DNA of 64,000 nucleotides, from contig NZ_VRZA01000001.1 in NCBI RefSeq assembly GCF_008064665.1, positions 124,001-188,000 on the forward strand, in the 5' to 3' direction. Source of the stretch: Parahaliea maris. GTDB taxonomy: Bacteria > Pseudomonadota > Gammaproteobacteria > Pseudomonadales > Halieaceae. The notes under the pieces were generated by a model. That model made no database searches. It saw nothing but the letters and a program-made list of their open reading frames with translations, and had not been told where the DNA came from. A program made the translations under genes and the position numbers. How positions within the stretch are numbered: position 1 is the first letter of the stretch; each line of letters begins with the position of its first letter. Positions 14,905 to 25,713 of this stretch are shown here, in pieces.

Positions 14905-15531
14905 CTACACAACTTTGATCGCCATATCCTCCAGCGTATTGGCAGTGATATGAATGCGCTTCGCAATCTCCTTCAATTGACCGACGATATCCCGGTGACG
15001 CAGGATCTCCCGGCAGTCTTCCGCTTCGAGCAGCGTCGCGATGGCGCGAGCACAGCCCTCCACCACGCGGTCGTACTTGTCCTCGATACGGTCGGTGGTG
15101 GCCGCCAGCGCGATCATCTCCCGGGCCGCCAATAGATCGAAAGATTTTCCCAGCAGGGTCATCATCTCGGTAAGGAGGGCACATATCTCCCGGTAATCGG
15201 CAACCGAGGCAATACCGTAAACCTCCTGCTCGATGACGAAATGCTTCACACTGAGTACCACCCAGTCCAGTTGAGTAAGAAACCGGTAGATGGACTCCTT
15301 GTCGTAGGGCGTCAGGAACACATTCAGCAATCGCTGCATGTTCTCGTTTTTCATCTCCAGCGCGCGGGCCGCATCTTCCCGGATCGCAGCCAAAGCCTCT
15401 TCGCGCTGGCATGCACAGGCATCCTCCAGTCTGCCAACGATGTTCAGGGTGATAAGGGTTTGCTGCCGCATCGCGTCCTCGAAATCCTCCGACTTCGGCA
15501 GTATGAACTTCTCGATAAATCCCGTTTTCAT
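14905..15531 (-). CDS. DUF47 family phosphate-transport accessory protein (PhoU-like)
   Basis: A 208-residue all-helical protein starting MKTGFIEKFILPKSEDFEDAM, with PhoU-like heptads (RQQTLITLNIVGRLEDAC; ATTDRIEDKYDRVVEGCARA). DUF47/TIGR00153 proteins are encoded with PiT transporters and are thought to regulate them. The start codon overlaps the last codons of the upstream PiT gene by 4 bp, so translation is coupled. An open frame extends 24 codons 5' inside the PiT gene and is rejected. Confidence 0.88.
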   Translation of the reverse strand: MKTGFIEKFILPKSEDFEDAMRQQTLITLNIVGRLEDACACQREEALAAIREDAARALEMKNENMQRLLNVFLTPYDKESIYRFLTQLDWVVLSVKHFVIEQEVYGIASVADYREICALLTEMMTLLGKSFDLLAAREMIALAATTDRIEDKYDRVVEGCARAIATLLEAEDCREILRHRDIVGQLKEIAKRIHITANTLEDMAIKVV

Positions 15532-16562
15532 TGCCACAGCTCCAGGCAGAGATAGCAGTAAACATAGCCCAGTAAGATCGACACCGGAACGTTGAGAAAC
15601 CACCCGCCAACGATACCCAGCGCCGTTTTCCAGCGTACATGACCCGGCCTCTCCGCGGCGCCGACGCCCAATAACGAGGCAGTCACCACCTGCGTGGTCG
15701 ACGTGGGTGCGCCAAATAATGTGGCGACCGAGTTGACCAGCGCAGCGTTGATCTGGCTGGCAACAGAGTGAATCAGCCTGACCCGGAACAGACCGAACCC
15801 CAGCGTTTTAATGATGCTCCAGCCGCCAAAGACCGTGCCCGCGGTAATCGAGGAGGCGCACAATACAATCACCCAGTCCGGCACGGTAAACGAGGGAGTG
15901 ACCCCGCTGGCCAGCAACATCATGGCGATCACCGCCATGCCCTTCTGGGCGTCGTTACCGCCATGTGAGAAGCCCAACCAGGCGACACTGACGTATTGTG
16001 AGACAACAAATACGCGTTCCATCTGGATGGTTGCACGCGACAGCAGTCGCATGAGGACCTTCATCAGGAGAAAGCCCAGCAGGAAGCCCAACAGGGGTGA
16101 CGCAAAAAGCCCGGTGACGACCTTTGCAATACCTTGCAGTTCGCCCGCCTGCAACGCCGTCACTCCCCAGTTGATCTGTGCTGCACCCACAGCGTAGAGC
16201 CCAGCGCCAACCAACCCCCCGGCCAGTGAGTTCGAAGAGGACGAGGGATAACCGAGCTGCCAGGTCACGATGTTATAGGTAACCGCAGCCGCGAGGGCCG
16301 CGATGACCAGACTTTCACCGACGACCACACTGACATTGTCGATCTGGACAAAGGTGCCGATGGTGTCAGCAACTGCCAGGCCGACGGTGAAGGGCGCGAT
16401 AAACGTGAAGAACGTCAGCAAGGCAATCGCAATGCCGGGGCTCATCGCTCTCGAGGCGATGGCGGTGGCCACCATATCAGCGGCGTCATGGAAGCCATTG
16501 GTGAAATCAAACAGCGCGACCATGATGACGACCAACACCAGAAGCGCACTGGTCAGGTCCAT
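15528..16562 (-). CDS. pit: PiT family low-affinity inorganic phosphate transporter
   Basis: A 344-residue inner-membrane protein with about ten hydrophobic segments and the duplicated PiT signatures: FDFTNGFHDAADMVAT (about 19-34) and FSHGGNDAQKGM (about 199-210). It would import phosphate, probably as a metal-phosphate complex, with protons or sodium. The first signature has GFHDAAD where GANDVAN is usual, a variant also seen in other Pit proteins. First gene of a two-gene operon with the DUF47 protein. Confidence 0.92.
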   Translation of the reverse strand: MDLTSALLVLVVIMVALFDFTNGFHDAADMVATAIASRAMSPGIAIALLTFFTFIAPFTVGLAVADTIGTFVQIDNVSVVVGESLVIAALAAAVTYNIVTWQLGYPSSSSNSLAGGLVGAGLYAVGAAQINWGVTALQAGELQGIAKVVTGLFASPLLGFLLGFLLMKVLMRLLSRATIQMERVFVVSQYVSVAWLGFSHGGNDAQKGMAVIAMMLLASGVTPSFTVPDWVIVLCASSITAGTVFGGWSIIKTLGFGLFRVRLIHSVASQINAALVNSVATLFGAPTSTTQVVTASLLGVGAAERPGHVRWKTALGIVGGWFLNVPVSILLGYVYCYLCLELWQ

Positions 16563-16609
16563 ACCGGTCGATTCACGTCGATAGCCTCGGCAATGGGTAC
16601 GGCAGCATT

Positions 16610-17239
16610 CTAGGGCCGGCTCGCCCCCGGCCCGGCGATGTCCATCGCCTTCTGGTAGGCCGGTCGCGACGTCACTCGCTCAACGTAGGCCTTGGTCGCA
16701 GGCAGACTGTCATCTATCTCACGGGCGCCCAACATAGCCAGGGATGTCAGGTTGAAGATCGACATGATGTCGGCACAACTGAACTCGGGACCACCCAGGT
16801 ATTCCGATGCAGACAGTCGTTCCTCCAGGGCCCGGTACAAACCGTCCGCCCGCCGCTGAGCGGTGGTGAGAATCAGGTTATCCGGGCCCGCCTCCGGCCC
16901 GGCAGCGATCTTGATGAACAGTGCCGATTGCAGATTATTGTTGAACTGCATCCAGAACAGGTAGTGCGGGTAGTCCGGGCTGTCGGGCTGAACTGACAGG
17001 CGGCCACCGCCATGGCGCTGGGAGATGTACTCGACGATCGCTGTTGACTCGGCCAGGACCAGGTCACCGTCAGTAATGATCGGCGCCGTGCCCGCAGGGT
17101 GCAGCGCGCGGTACTCCGGCGGCGCGAGAAAGTCCTCGCCGCGGTCATACCACTTAAGTTCATAGGGCAGGCCGAGTTCCTCCATCAGCCAGACGATTCG
17201 GTCCGACTGGGATACGCCGAGGTGGTGGATTGTAATCAT
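16610..17239 (-). CDS. Glutathione S-transferase family protein
   Basis: A 209-residue cytosolic GST: thioredoxin-like N-terminal domain (MITIHHLGVSQSDRIVWLMEEL, substrate-binding HPAGTAPIITDGDLVLAESTAI with the cis-Pro and ES glutathione-binding pair) and an all-helical C-terminal domain containing the GGPEFSCADIMS capping box. The start at 17237-17239 follows AGGAGACCTTG. It lies downstream of the LysR gene on the same strand, 134 bp away, and near a glutathione-dependent formaldehyde dehydrogenase, so both may serve glutathione-based detoxification. Confidence 0.9.
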   Translation of the reverse strand: MITIHHLGVSQSDRIVWLMEELGLPYELKWYDRGEDFLAPPEYRALHPAGTAPIITDGDLVLAESTAIVEYISQRHGGGRLSVQPDSPDYPHYLFWMQFNNNLQSALFIKIAAGPEAGPDNLILTTAQRRADGLYRALEERLSASEYLGGPEFSCADIMSIFNLTSLAMLGAREIDDSLPATKAYVERVTSRPAYQKAMDIAGPGASRP

Positions 17240-17373
17240 CAAGGTCTCCTTGGTAAGCGCGATAAACGTTGGCAGCAACCGCCTGCCTGTCCTGCACTCA
17301 GTAGTATAGAACTGCGAGTAGCGGTCCAGACACTGACAGAACTGAGGGTGGGCCAGTCACCGCCTGATACCTG

Positions 17374-18246
17374 TCAGTCGGGCAACACCTCCGCCAGATG
17401 GCTGACAAACATCCGCACCTTGGCGGACAGGTGCCGGTTGTGCGGATACACCGCCCACACCGCAGCATCCGTTGCCACACAGTCAGCAAGTACGGGCAAC
17501 AGGGTGCCCCGGTTCAACGCCTCGCGTACGTAAAAGTCAGGTAGCTGGACGATTCCCACCCCCATGATGGCCGCGTGGGTGAGCGCCCTGCCGTTGTTGC
17601 TGCGCCAGTTACCACTCACCGCAAGATCAAAATTTTTCCTGGCTTCGCGGAAGCGCCAGGTACTGAGTGTACCGACCAGGCAATTGTGATTGACCAGTTC
17701 GTGTACTTCGCCGGGCACTCCGCAGCGCTCGAGGTAATCCGGGGAGGCGCAGGTCACCAGCCGCCGGCTGCCAATGCGCCGGGCGATCAGTGAGGAGTCC
17801 TGCAGGGTGCCGGCGCGAATGGCCAGGTCATAGCCCTCGGCAATGAGGTCGACAAGGCGGTTGCTGAAATCCAGTTCAATGGAGATATCCGGATAGCGGG
17901 CCATGAACTCAGCCGCAGCGGGAGCGATGAAATCCTCCCCAAAAGCTCCGGCGACCGTAATCCGCAATCGCCCCCTCGGTGTTTCCTGCAGGTCCTGCAC
18001 CGCCTCCTCTGCCTCTCTCAGGGTGCGCAGTACATCCTGGCAGCGCAGGAAGAAGGCCTGGCCCACCTCTGTCACCGATAGCTTGCGGGTGGTGCGCACC
18101 AGTAACTGGGCACCAAGGCGCGACTCCAGCGCGGCGATGAGTTTGCTGACATGGGACCGGGAAACCCCGAGCCCTTCCGCGGCGCGGGCGAAGCTCTGGT
18201 GATCGACCACGCTGACGAAGGCCTCAATCGCCTCAAAGTTATGCAT
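17374..18246 (-). CDS. LysR family transcriptional regulator, divergent from frmA
   Basis: A 290-residue LTTR: N-terminal winged HTH (MHNFEAIEAFVSVVDHQSFARAAE; VSRSHVSKLIAALESRLGAQLL) and a C-terminal effector domain starting about residue 90. Divergence from frmA across 123 bp, with a palindrome between them, suggests it controls frmA and itself, as in many Gammaproteobacteria where a LysR gene abuts adhC/frmA. The effector is unknown; a formaldehyde- or glutathione-adduct is plausible. Confidence 0.9.
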   Translation of the reverse strand: MHNFEAIEAFVSVVDHQSFARAAEGLGVSRSHVSKLIAALESRLGAQLLVRTTRKLSVTEVGQAFFLRCQDVLRTLREAEEAVQDLQETPRGRLRITVAGAFGEDFIAPAAAEFMARYPDISIELDFSNRLVDLIAEGYDLAIRAGTLQDSSLIARRIGSRRLVTCASPDYLERCGVPGEVHELVNHNCLVGTLSTWRFREARKNFDLAVSGNWRSNNGRALTHAAIMGVGIVQLPDFYVREALNRGTLLPVLADCVATDAAVWAVYPHNRHLSAKVRMFVSHLAEVLPD

Positions 18247-18268
18247 ATCGACTCCCGACCAAACTATT

Positions 18269-18284
18269 ATTTCTATATAGAAAT
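18269..18284. promoter_or_regulatory. Candidate LysR operator between lysR and frmA
   Basis: ATTTCTATATAGAAAT is a perfect 16 bp palindrome of T-N11-A type in an AT-rich intergenic region, followed by a looser inverted repeat CTATTT/AAATAG around 18313-18331. Position and symmetry fit an LTTR binding site for the adjacent regulator. Confidence 0.55.
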
Positions 18285-18363
18285 TGTATATTTCATTTTT
18301 TCTATTTTAGGTCTATTTAGAAACAAATAGAATGACGACCCATTCAGGTATTTCAGGAGATAG

Positions 18364-19476
<1,113 letters not shown>

Positions 19477-19515
19477 GCCCCCCAGAACGGGGACGACGCC
19501 CTGTTCTGCTTCATT

Positions 19516-19533
19516 GCCCGCCGCAAGGCGGGC
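19516..19533 (+). terminator. Hairpin downstream of frmA
   Basis: GCCCGCC-GCAA-GGCGGGC, a 7 bp perfect stem with a GCAA tetraloop, 40 bp after the frmA stop. No T-tract, so it is only a probable terminator; it could serve either strand. Confidence 0.45.
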
Positions 19534-19556
19534 ATTCCCAACCGGGAACGTTAGCC

Positions 19557-19707
19557 TCAGGCGTTAAAAACCGAATACTCCGCCAGTGCCCGTAAGCTGG
19601 TACAGGCGGGAAAGTCCACCGTTGCCTCGAAGGCCTCGAAAATGCTACCCCAGTCGGGATTGCCATTGAGTGCGGCCAAAGCCCGCACCAATGACTTTTA
19701 ACGACAT
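19557..19707 (-). pseudogene. Sulfotransferase family relic
   Basis: Two frames of the minus strand match the start and middle of the bacterial sulfotransferase family: MSLKVIGAGFGRT (from ATG 19705-19707), then, after a large internal deletion and frame change, ALNGNPDWGSIFEAFEATVD and FPACTSLRALAEY before a stop. An intact member is about 200-300 residues long; only about 50 codons remain. It is a decayed gene with no function expected. Confidence 0.7.
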
Positions 19708-19757
19708 TTCAGTACTGTCCCCGTAACAAAGCCCGGATAGCCCGTGAACAACCCGAC

Positions 19758-21041
19758 TTACGGTGTCTGCGCCTTGACGACAGTCCCGCCCTTCATCACA
19801 AAGGACACTCGTTCCAGCACGGTGATATCCTCCAGGGGATTCCCCTCGACGGCAATGATATCCGCCAGGTAGCCGGTTTTGATGGCGCCCAGGTCATCCC
19901 GTTTCATCAGCGTCGCCGCATTGATGGTGGCCGACTGCAATGCCTGCACTTCCGTCATTCCGTACTCCACCATCCGCGCAAACTGCCGGGCGTTCTGCCC
20001 GTGGGGGTAAATGGCGGCGTCGGAGCCGAACACCATGTTCACTCCCCCCTCTACCGCAGCGCGAAAACTGTCGCGCTGAACCTGGGCAATCGCCGCATCC
20101 TTCTGAAGGTTCTCCTCGGGAACACCATTGGCCCGCCCCTGGGTCTGGGTGTAGTCCGTGTTGTAGATATCCATGGAGAACCAGGTGCCCTGCTTCTTCG
20201 CCAGCTTGATCGCCTCCCCGTCGAGGATGCTGGCATGCTCGACGCTATCGACACCGGCCTCGATGGCCGCCTTGATACCCTCGGTACCATGGGCGTGAGC
20301 CGCCACCACCTGGCCGCGGTGGTGGCCTTCGTCAACAATCGCCTTCATTTCCTCTGGCGTGTACTGGATAGCGCCCACCTTGGTGCCGCGGGAGAACACC
20401 CCGCCGGTGGCACAGAACTTCACGGTGTCGGCGCCGTACTTGATGTTCTTGCGCAGGGCCTCGCGGACCGCCCAGGGGCCATCCGCGACCGCCTCTGCCT
20501 TGAAATCCAGCTCGGGCGGGTAAAAATTGTTGTCGCAATGCCCGCCCGTCACACTCAGGGCGTTGCCGGCACTCCAGATGCGCGGTCCCTCTAACTCGCC
20601 GGCGGCGACGGCGTCGCGCACAGCAATCACTGCATAACCTGAATCGCCCAGGTCGCGCACTGCAGTAAAGCCCGCCTGCAGGGTGGCGCGGGCATTGCGC
20701 ACGGCGTTAACGGTTTGTCGCGGGGTAGACTGCAGCATCTCCTCGAGAAAGGGCGTTCCCTCTGCGGCTGAGGAAAGGTGCACGTGCATATCCATCAGGC
20801 CGGGAACCAGCGTCAGGTTGCCGAGGTCGATTTGCTGCGCATCGTCAGGCACCGGCAGCGCCCCTTCCCGGCCCACGGCAACTATACGTTCACCGGACAC
20901 CAGCACTGCAGGTGATTCAATAAGTTTGCCGCTCACCGTATCCACCATGGCCGCTGCCGTGATGTAGATGTCCTGTGCCTGTGAGGCGGCGGTAGCTGCC
21001 GCCATGGCAAATGCCAGCAACGTTTTTGGTATCAACTTCAT
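19758..21041 (-). CDS. Exported metal-dependent amidohydrolase (imidazolonepropionase-like)
   Basis: A 427-residue protein. The Sec signal peptide MKLIPKTLLAFAMAAATAAS-QAQ is followed by an amidohydrolase barrel: DMHVHL (H86, H88), a Lys ligand candidate in KYGADTVKFCATGG, AAHAHG, VEHAS and FGSDAA, the last holding the catalytic Asp. Related exported amidohydrolases include prolidase/Xaa-Pro-type dipeptidases and other hydrolases; the substrate is not predictable. The start is set by the signal peptide. A thioesterase gene lies 25 bp upstream on the same strand. Confidence 0.85.
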   Translation of the reverse strand: MKLIPKTLLAFAMAAATAASQAQDIYITAAAMVDTVSGKLIESPAVLVSGERIVAVGREGALPVPDDAQQIDLGNLTLVPGLMDMHVHLSSAAEGTPFLEEMLQSTPRQTVNAVRNARATLQAGFTAVRDLGDSGYAVIAVRDAVAAGELEGPRIWSAGNALSVTGGHCDNNFYPPELDFKAEAVADGPWAVREALRKNIKYGADTVKFCATGGVFSRGTKVGAIQYTPEEMKAIVDEGHHRGQVVAAHAHGTEGIKAAIEAGVDSVEHASILDGEAIKLAKKQGTWFSMDIYNTDYTQTQGRANGVPEENLQKDAAIAQVQRDSFRAAVEGGVNMVFGSDAAIYPHGQNARQFARMVEYGMTEVQALQSATINAATLMKRDDLGAIKTGYLADIIAVEGNPLEDITVLERVSFVMKGGTVVKAQTP

Positions 21042-21066
21042 GGGCTTTCCCTGTACTTTTCGGGTG

Positions 21067-21483
21067 TCACTTGCGGCGAACCAGTTTGGCGGTCGAGGTC
21101 GAACGGGCAGATACCTCGCCGTCGCCATTGATCAGGGTGCCTTCCAGGAAGGCGGTACTCCTGCCGAGTTTGATCACCTTGCCGACAGCCCGCGCAGGCC
21201 CCGCCAGCGTCGGCGCCAGGAAACTGACTTTGATTTCCAGCGAAGGCAAGGCCGCTATGGACGCGTCCATGGCGAAAGCCGCATGGGCCATGGCCGCATC
21301 CAGCATCACCGTAACATTGCCGCCCTGAACGACGTTGACCGAGTGACAAAACTGCCGGGATACCTCGAACTGGATTTCACATTCGCCCGCTTCCGGATCC
21401 GCGTCCACAACCCTGCCGTTCAGCACCTGCAAACAGGGGGGGATATGTTCGTTCATTCTGGCGATAACCGCGGCCTTATCCAT
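21067..21483 (-). CDS. PaaI/YdiI-type hotdog thioesterase
   Basis: A 138-residue hotdog-fold protein: CEIQFEVSRQFCHSVNVVQGGNVTVMLDAAMAHA carries the VxGG-like turn and central helix, followed by SLEIKVSFLAPTLAGPARAVG and a final strand. It likely hydrolyses an acyl-CoA. AAGGATTAGAG precedes the ATG at 21481-21483. It is the first gene of a probable two-gene operon with the exported amidohydrolase. Confidence 0.85.
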   Translation of the reverse strand: MDKAAVIARMNEHIPPCLQVLNGRVVDADPEAGECEIQFEVSRQFCHSVNVVQGGNVTVMLDAAMAHAAFAMDASIAALPSLEIKVSFLAPTLAGPARAVGKVIKLGRSTAFLEGTLINGDGEVSARSTSTAKLVRRK

Positions 21484-21661
21484 CTCTAATCCTTGATTGA
21501 CTTGCAAACGACCGATAATAGCACCGGGCGGGAACCACCCTCCAGCGGCGCCAGCTGCATTCCATCAGATGCCGCCAACCGGCTGATTATCTGGCCCCGT
21601 AGGCTAGGCTGGAAGAGCAAGGTCGAAAAGCCATGCATGGCATGAACAAGGAGGTCAGCCA

Positions 21662-21901
21662 ATGAGAACACCAGCCTGGATACTGGTATCACTGTGGGTG
21701 CTGCAGGGGCAGACAGCAGCAGCCGAAGATCCCGATGTGAAAGCCTGTCAGCGTCTCAAAAACAGTATGGACCGTTACGAGGAAAAACGCCGGGCGGGCG
21801 GTTCCACAGCGCAGATGGACCGCTGGAAGCGCGCGCGACAGGAGAAGAAAGACGAATTCGACGACCGCGGCTGCAGGCACCTGCGTGGACAACTGAAGTA
21901 A
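21662..21901 (+). CDS. Small periplasmic protein with two cysteines (79 aa)
   Basis: Signal peptide MRTPAWILVSLWVLQGQTAAAE, then a charged helical mature part with Cys in VKACQRLK and RGCRHLR, which could form a disulfide. AAGGAGGTCAGCC gives a strong ribosome site. Conserved small secreted proteins of this look are common in marine Gammaproteobacteria; function unknown. Confidence 0.65.
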   Translation: MRTPAWILVSLWVLQGQTAAAEDPDVKACQRLKNSMDRYEEKRRAGGSTAQMDRWKRARQEKKDEFDDRGCRHLRGQLK

Positions 21902-22038
21902 GACTGAAGCAACAGGGTGACAGTCCACGGCGGGCGTGAGGCAGCACGCTGCGGCCCGGCAGCCCAGTTACGACCAACTTGCCCGGATGACAGCGCTGTG
22001 GTCAGCTAGCCCGATACCAATAACACCCCGGTACGGTC

Positions 22039-22860
22039 ATGCTGAAAAAATCTTTCATTGCGCTCCTGCTGACACTGGCTGTGCTGATTATCGGCCTGAA
22101 CACCTGGGGCGCATTGACCCTGGGTCACCTCACTCCAGACCCCGGCGCAGTGCGCCAACCCGGGGCCAACCGGGTGGTGATGGTTTTCGGAGCCACCGGT
22201 TCGGTGGGCGACGGCCTGCTGAAAGCCGCAATGCAGGACCCGGAGGTCGAGCAGATTTATGCCGTCACCCGGCGCCTGTCACCGCGGCTTGAGGCCGGCC
22301 AGGCCTCCGGCCGGGTCACCGTGCTCCTGCACGAAGACTTCACCCGCTACCAGGGCATGGAGGATATCCTCGCCCGGGTGAATACGGTGATGTGGGGGCT
22401 GGGTACATCCTCCATCGGTATGGATCCGGAGCTGTACCGACGGATTCACGTGGATTTTCCCACCGCCTTTGTCAGCGCCTGGCTGGCAGCAAGGACGAGG
22501 GGCCCCATGGCCTTCCACTACGTCACCGGGATGGGCACCGGCGAGAACGAGAGCGCCGAATGGGCCCGCGACAAGGGCCGCGCGGAGCGACTGGTGGCGG
22601 AAATGGCCGAGGGTACGGGCTTGCGCAGCTTCGGTCACCGTTCCGCCTGGATCCGGCCCACGGCAGAAAATGCCCACTGGGGGATCTACCTCCTGGAGCG
22701 CCTCCTGCGCCCGGGGCACCTGGTCATTCGCGGCACTGATCTCGGCCGCGCCATGCTGGAGATCAGTGCGCGCCCCGGGGAGTTAGCCAACGGCACCCTG
22801 ATCGACAACCGTGACGCGCTGGAGTACGCAGCGGCCTACCGCCAGCACGCTGGACGGTAG
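22039..22860 (+). CDS. Membrane-anchored NAD(P)-binding atypical SDR
   Basis: A 273-residue protein. An N-terminal hydrophobic segment (residues about 5-26) is followed by the Rossmann loop MVFGATGSVGDGLL (about 48-61) and a typical atypical-SDR arrangement, with FHYVTGMGTGENESAEWARDKGRAE supplying the catalytic-region helix. The classical YxxxK is not evident. Likely an NAD(P)-dependent oxidoreductase or NmrA-like sensor; no substrate can be assigned. It is convergent with acnA, 17 bp apart. Confidence 0.7.
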   Translation: MLKKSFIALLLTLAVLIIGLNTWGALTLGHLTPDPGAVRQPGANRVVMVFGATGSVGDGLLKAAMQDPEVEQIYAVTRRLSPRLEAGQASGRVTVLLHEDFTRYQGMEDILARVNTVMWGLGTSSIGMDPELYRRIHVDFPTAFVSAWLAARTRGPMAFHYVTGMGTGENESAEWARDKGRAERLVAEMAEGTGLRSFGHRSAWIRPTAENAHWGIYLLERLLRPGHLVIRGTDLGRAMLEISARPGELANGTLIDNRDALEYAAAYRQHAGR

Positions 22861-22877
22861 TGCCAGGCCTCGCGACG

Positions 22878-25601
22878 CTAGCGCGCCGCTAGTCGCCGCA
22901 ACACGAAATGCAGAATGCCGCCATTCTCATAGTAGGCATACTCGTTGGGCGTATCGATGCGCACCCGGGTGGTAAAACTCACGGTTTCACCATCACTGCG
23001 GGTAGCGGTCACCGTCACTTCACCCTGCCCCTTGCTGACCGCCGGTATGGCGAAGAGCTCGCTACCGTCCAGCCCGAGGCTGTCGGCACTGTCACTGCCC
23101 TGGAACTGCAAAGGCAGTATGCCCATCCCCACCAGGTTGGAACGGTGAATGCGCTCATAGCTGTTGGCGATCACCGCGCGAATGCCCAGTAGCGACGGGC
23201 CCTTCGCTGCCCAGTCCCGGGAGGACCCGGTACCGTACTCTGCCCCGGCCAGTACCACCAGCGGGATACCCTGCTCCTGATAGGCCATCGAAGCATCGAA
23301 TATCGACTCCTGCTCGCCGTTCAGGAAGTTGGTGGTCCAGCTCCCTTCGGTGCCGGGAGCCAGCTGGTTTTTCAGCCGCACGTTGGCAAAGGTCCCGCGC
23401 ATCATGACCTCGTGGTTCCCCCGGCGTGAGCCGTAGGAATTGAAGTCCTTCACTGCCACGCCCTTGTCCTGCAGGTACTTGCCCGCCGGGCTGTCGGCGG
23501 CAATCGCCCCGGCTGGCGAGATATGGTCGGTGGTGACGCTGTCACCCACCTTCACCAGGCAGCGGGCACCTTCTATGGCGGCGACACCCGGTTCGATACC
23601 AGCGATCCCCTCGAAGAAGGTGGGCTTGCGCACATAGGTGGAGTCCGGCCAGGGATAGCGCTCACTGCCCTCGACCGGCAGGGCATTCCAGTCGGCATTG
23701 CCACTGTAAACGTCGGCATACTTGTCCTGAAACATCGCCGTATCCAGCGCGCCCGCCAGGATACCGTTGATCTCATCGCTGGAGGGCCAGATATCCGCCA
23801 GGTAGACCGGCTTGCCCTCGGCCCCCCTACCCAGCGGCTCCTTGTAGAGGTCGATATCCATGTTGCCCGCCAGGGCGTAAGCCACCACCAGCGGCGGCGA
23901 TGCCAGGTAGTTGGCCCGGACATCCTGGTGAATCCGCCCTTCGAAGTTGCGATTACCGGAGAGCACCGAGGTCACCAGCAGGTTGCCGCTGCGAATGGCG
24001 TCGGTGATGTCATCGGGCAGCGGCCCGGAATTGCCGATGCAGGTGGTGCAACCATAGCCCACGAGGTAAAAGCCGAGCGCCTCGAGGTCATCCATCAACC
24101 CGGTTTTTTCGAGGTAGCCCGTCACCACCTTGGAGCCCGGCGCGAGGCTGGTTTTCACCCAGGGCCGGGAAGTCAGGCCCAACTCCCGGGCCTTGCGGGC
24201 CACCAGCCCCGCCGCGATAAGCACCGCCGGATTGGAGGTATTGGTACAACTGGTGATTGCCGCAATCACTACCGCACCGTGACGGAGATCGAAACTGTCT
24301 GCGCCGCGCTCCACATGAACACCCTTGACCGCCTCCTTGTGCTCGTCGAGGTGACCGCCCTCGTCTTCCCAGCCGCCCTCCGGCTCGGGCACCAGTGCCA
24401 GTTCGTCGAACTCGCGCAGTACCCCGACGAAGCTGGACTTGCTGTCGGTGAGGGGAATCCGGTCCTGGGGCCGCTTGGGTCCCGCCAGGGACGGCACCAC
24501 TTCACCCAGGTCGAGCTGCAGCGTCGCGGAATAGCGTGCCTCGGGTGAGCTGTCGTCGTGCCAGAGGCCCACCGCTTTCATGTAATCCTCGACCAGGGCT
24601 CGCTGGGCCTGGTCGCGCCCGGTCAATTCCAGGTAGTCGATGGTGCGCTGATCCACCGGAAAGATACCGCAGGTCGCCCCGTACTCCGGCGCCATATTGG
24701 CGATGGTGGCGCGATCCGCCAGGGTCAGGTGCTTGAGACCGGGACCAAAAAACTCCACAAACTTGCCCACCACGCCGTGCTGGCGCAGCATCTGGGTAAC
24801 GGTAAGTACGAGGTCAGTGGCGGTGGCCCCCTCGGACATACGTCCATCGAGGCGAAAGCCCACTACCTGGGGAATCAGCATGGTCACCGGCTGCCCCAGC
24901 ATGGCGGCCTCTGCCTCGATGCCCCCAACCCCCCAGCCCAGTACCCCCAGGCCGTTGATCATCGTGGTGTGGGAGTCGGTGCCAACGAGGGTGTCCGGGT
25001 AGGCCACGGCCTCCCCGTCCTGCTCCCCGGCAAAGACACCCCGGGCGAGAAATTCCAGGTTGACCTGGTGCACGATCCCCGTGCCCGGGGGGACCACGCT
25101 GAAGTTACTGAAGGCCTCCTGCCCCCAGCGCAGAAAGCGGTAGCGCTCAAGGTTTCGCTCCAGCTCGATGTCGGTGTTCTGCGCCAGCGAACGCTCACTG
25201 CCGAAATGATCCACCATCACCGAGTGATCGATCACCAGTTCTACCGGCGACAGGGGGTTGATCTGGCCCGCCTCTCCACCCAGTTCGACCATGGCATCGC
25301 GCATCACCGCCAGGTCGACGATGGCCGGCACCCCGGTGAAGTCCTGCAGCAGCACCCGCGCGGGCACAAAGGCGATTTCCTGGGTCGGCTCGACCTGCGG
25401 ATCCCAATTCACCAGGGCTTCCACGTCGTCGTCAGTGACGTAGTCCTCGGCGCCGTGGCGCAGGAGGTTTTCCAGCAGGATTTTCAGTGAGAACGGCAGG
25501 CTGCGCACATCGCCAAGCGAAGCGAGATGATCCATCGGGTAGATGCGGTACTGCTTGCCGGCAGTGTCCAGGGAGGCGGCTTTGCTATAGCGGGTACTCA
25601 T
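22878..25601 (-). CDS. acnA: Aconitate hydratase A
   Basis: A 907-residue AcnA/IRP-type aconitase, converting citrate to isocitrate via cis-aconitate in the TCA and glyoxylate cycles. [4Fe-4S] ligands are C452 (TSCTNTSNP), C518 and C521 ([13 protein letters not shown]). The swivelling C-terminal domain shows [21 protein letters not shown] and [13 protein letters not shown]. Length is that of the E. coli AcnA family. It is monocistronic, convergent with the SDR gene and followed upstream by a short gap to trkH on the same strand. Confidence 0.97.
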   Translation of the reverse strand: MSTRYSKAASLDTAGKQYRIYPMDHLASLGDVRSLPFSLKILLENLLRHGAEDYVTDDDVEALVNWDPQVEPTQEIAFVPARVLLQDFTGVPAIVDLAVMRDAMVELGGEAGQINPLSPVELVIDHSVMVDHFGSERSLAQNTDIELERNLERYRFLRWGQEAFSNFSVVPPGTGIVHQVNLEFLARGVFAGEQDGEAVAYPDTLVGTDSHTTMINGLGVLGWGVGGIEAEAAMLGQPVTMLIPQVVGFRLDGRMSEGATATDLVLTVTQMLRQHGVVGKFVEFFGPGLKHLTLADRATIANMAPEYGATCGIFPVDQRTIDYLELTGRDQAQRALVEDYMKAVGLWHDDSSPEARYSATLQLDLGEVVPSLAGPKRPQDRIPLTDSKSSFVGVLREFDELALVPEPEGGWEDEGGHLDEHKEAVKGVHVERGADSFDLRHGAVVIAAITSCTNTSNPAVLIAAGLVARKARELGLTSRPWVKTSLAPGSKVVTGYLEKTGLMDDLEALGFYLVGYGCTTCIGNSGPLPDDITDAIRSGNLLVTSVLSGNRNFEGRIHQDVRANYLASPPLVVAYALAGNMDIDLYKEPLGRGAEGKPVYLADIWPSSDEINGILAGALDTAMFQDKYADVYSGNADWNALPVEGSERYPWPDSTYVRKPTFFEGIAGIEPGVAAIEGARCLVKVGDSVTTDHISPAGAIAADSPAGKYLQDKGVAVKDFNSYGSRRGNHEVMMRGTFANVRLKNQLAPGTEGSWTTNFLNGEQESIFDASMAYQEQGIPLVVLAGAEYGTGSSRDWAAKGPSLLGIRAVIANSYERIHRSNLVGMGILPLQFQGSDSADSLGLDGSELFAIPAVSKGQGEVTVTATRSDGETVSFTTRVRIDTPNEYAYYENGGILHFVLRRLAAR

Positions 25602-25713
25602 GGCGGTCTCCGTCGGTCAGTGGGCTGGCGGCCTCAAGTCGGGCCGGCTCAGTGTCACTATAGCAGCTGCCATTGGCCGCCGCGTTGCAGCCCAATCCAA
25701 CCGGCCGGCAGGA

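Noticed and set aside
24558-25490. Long plus-strand frame opposite acnA
   Set aside because: Antisense to an intact, full-length aconitase; no motif of its own.
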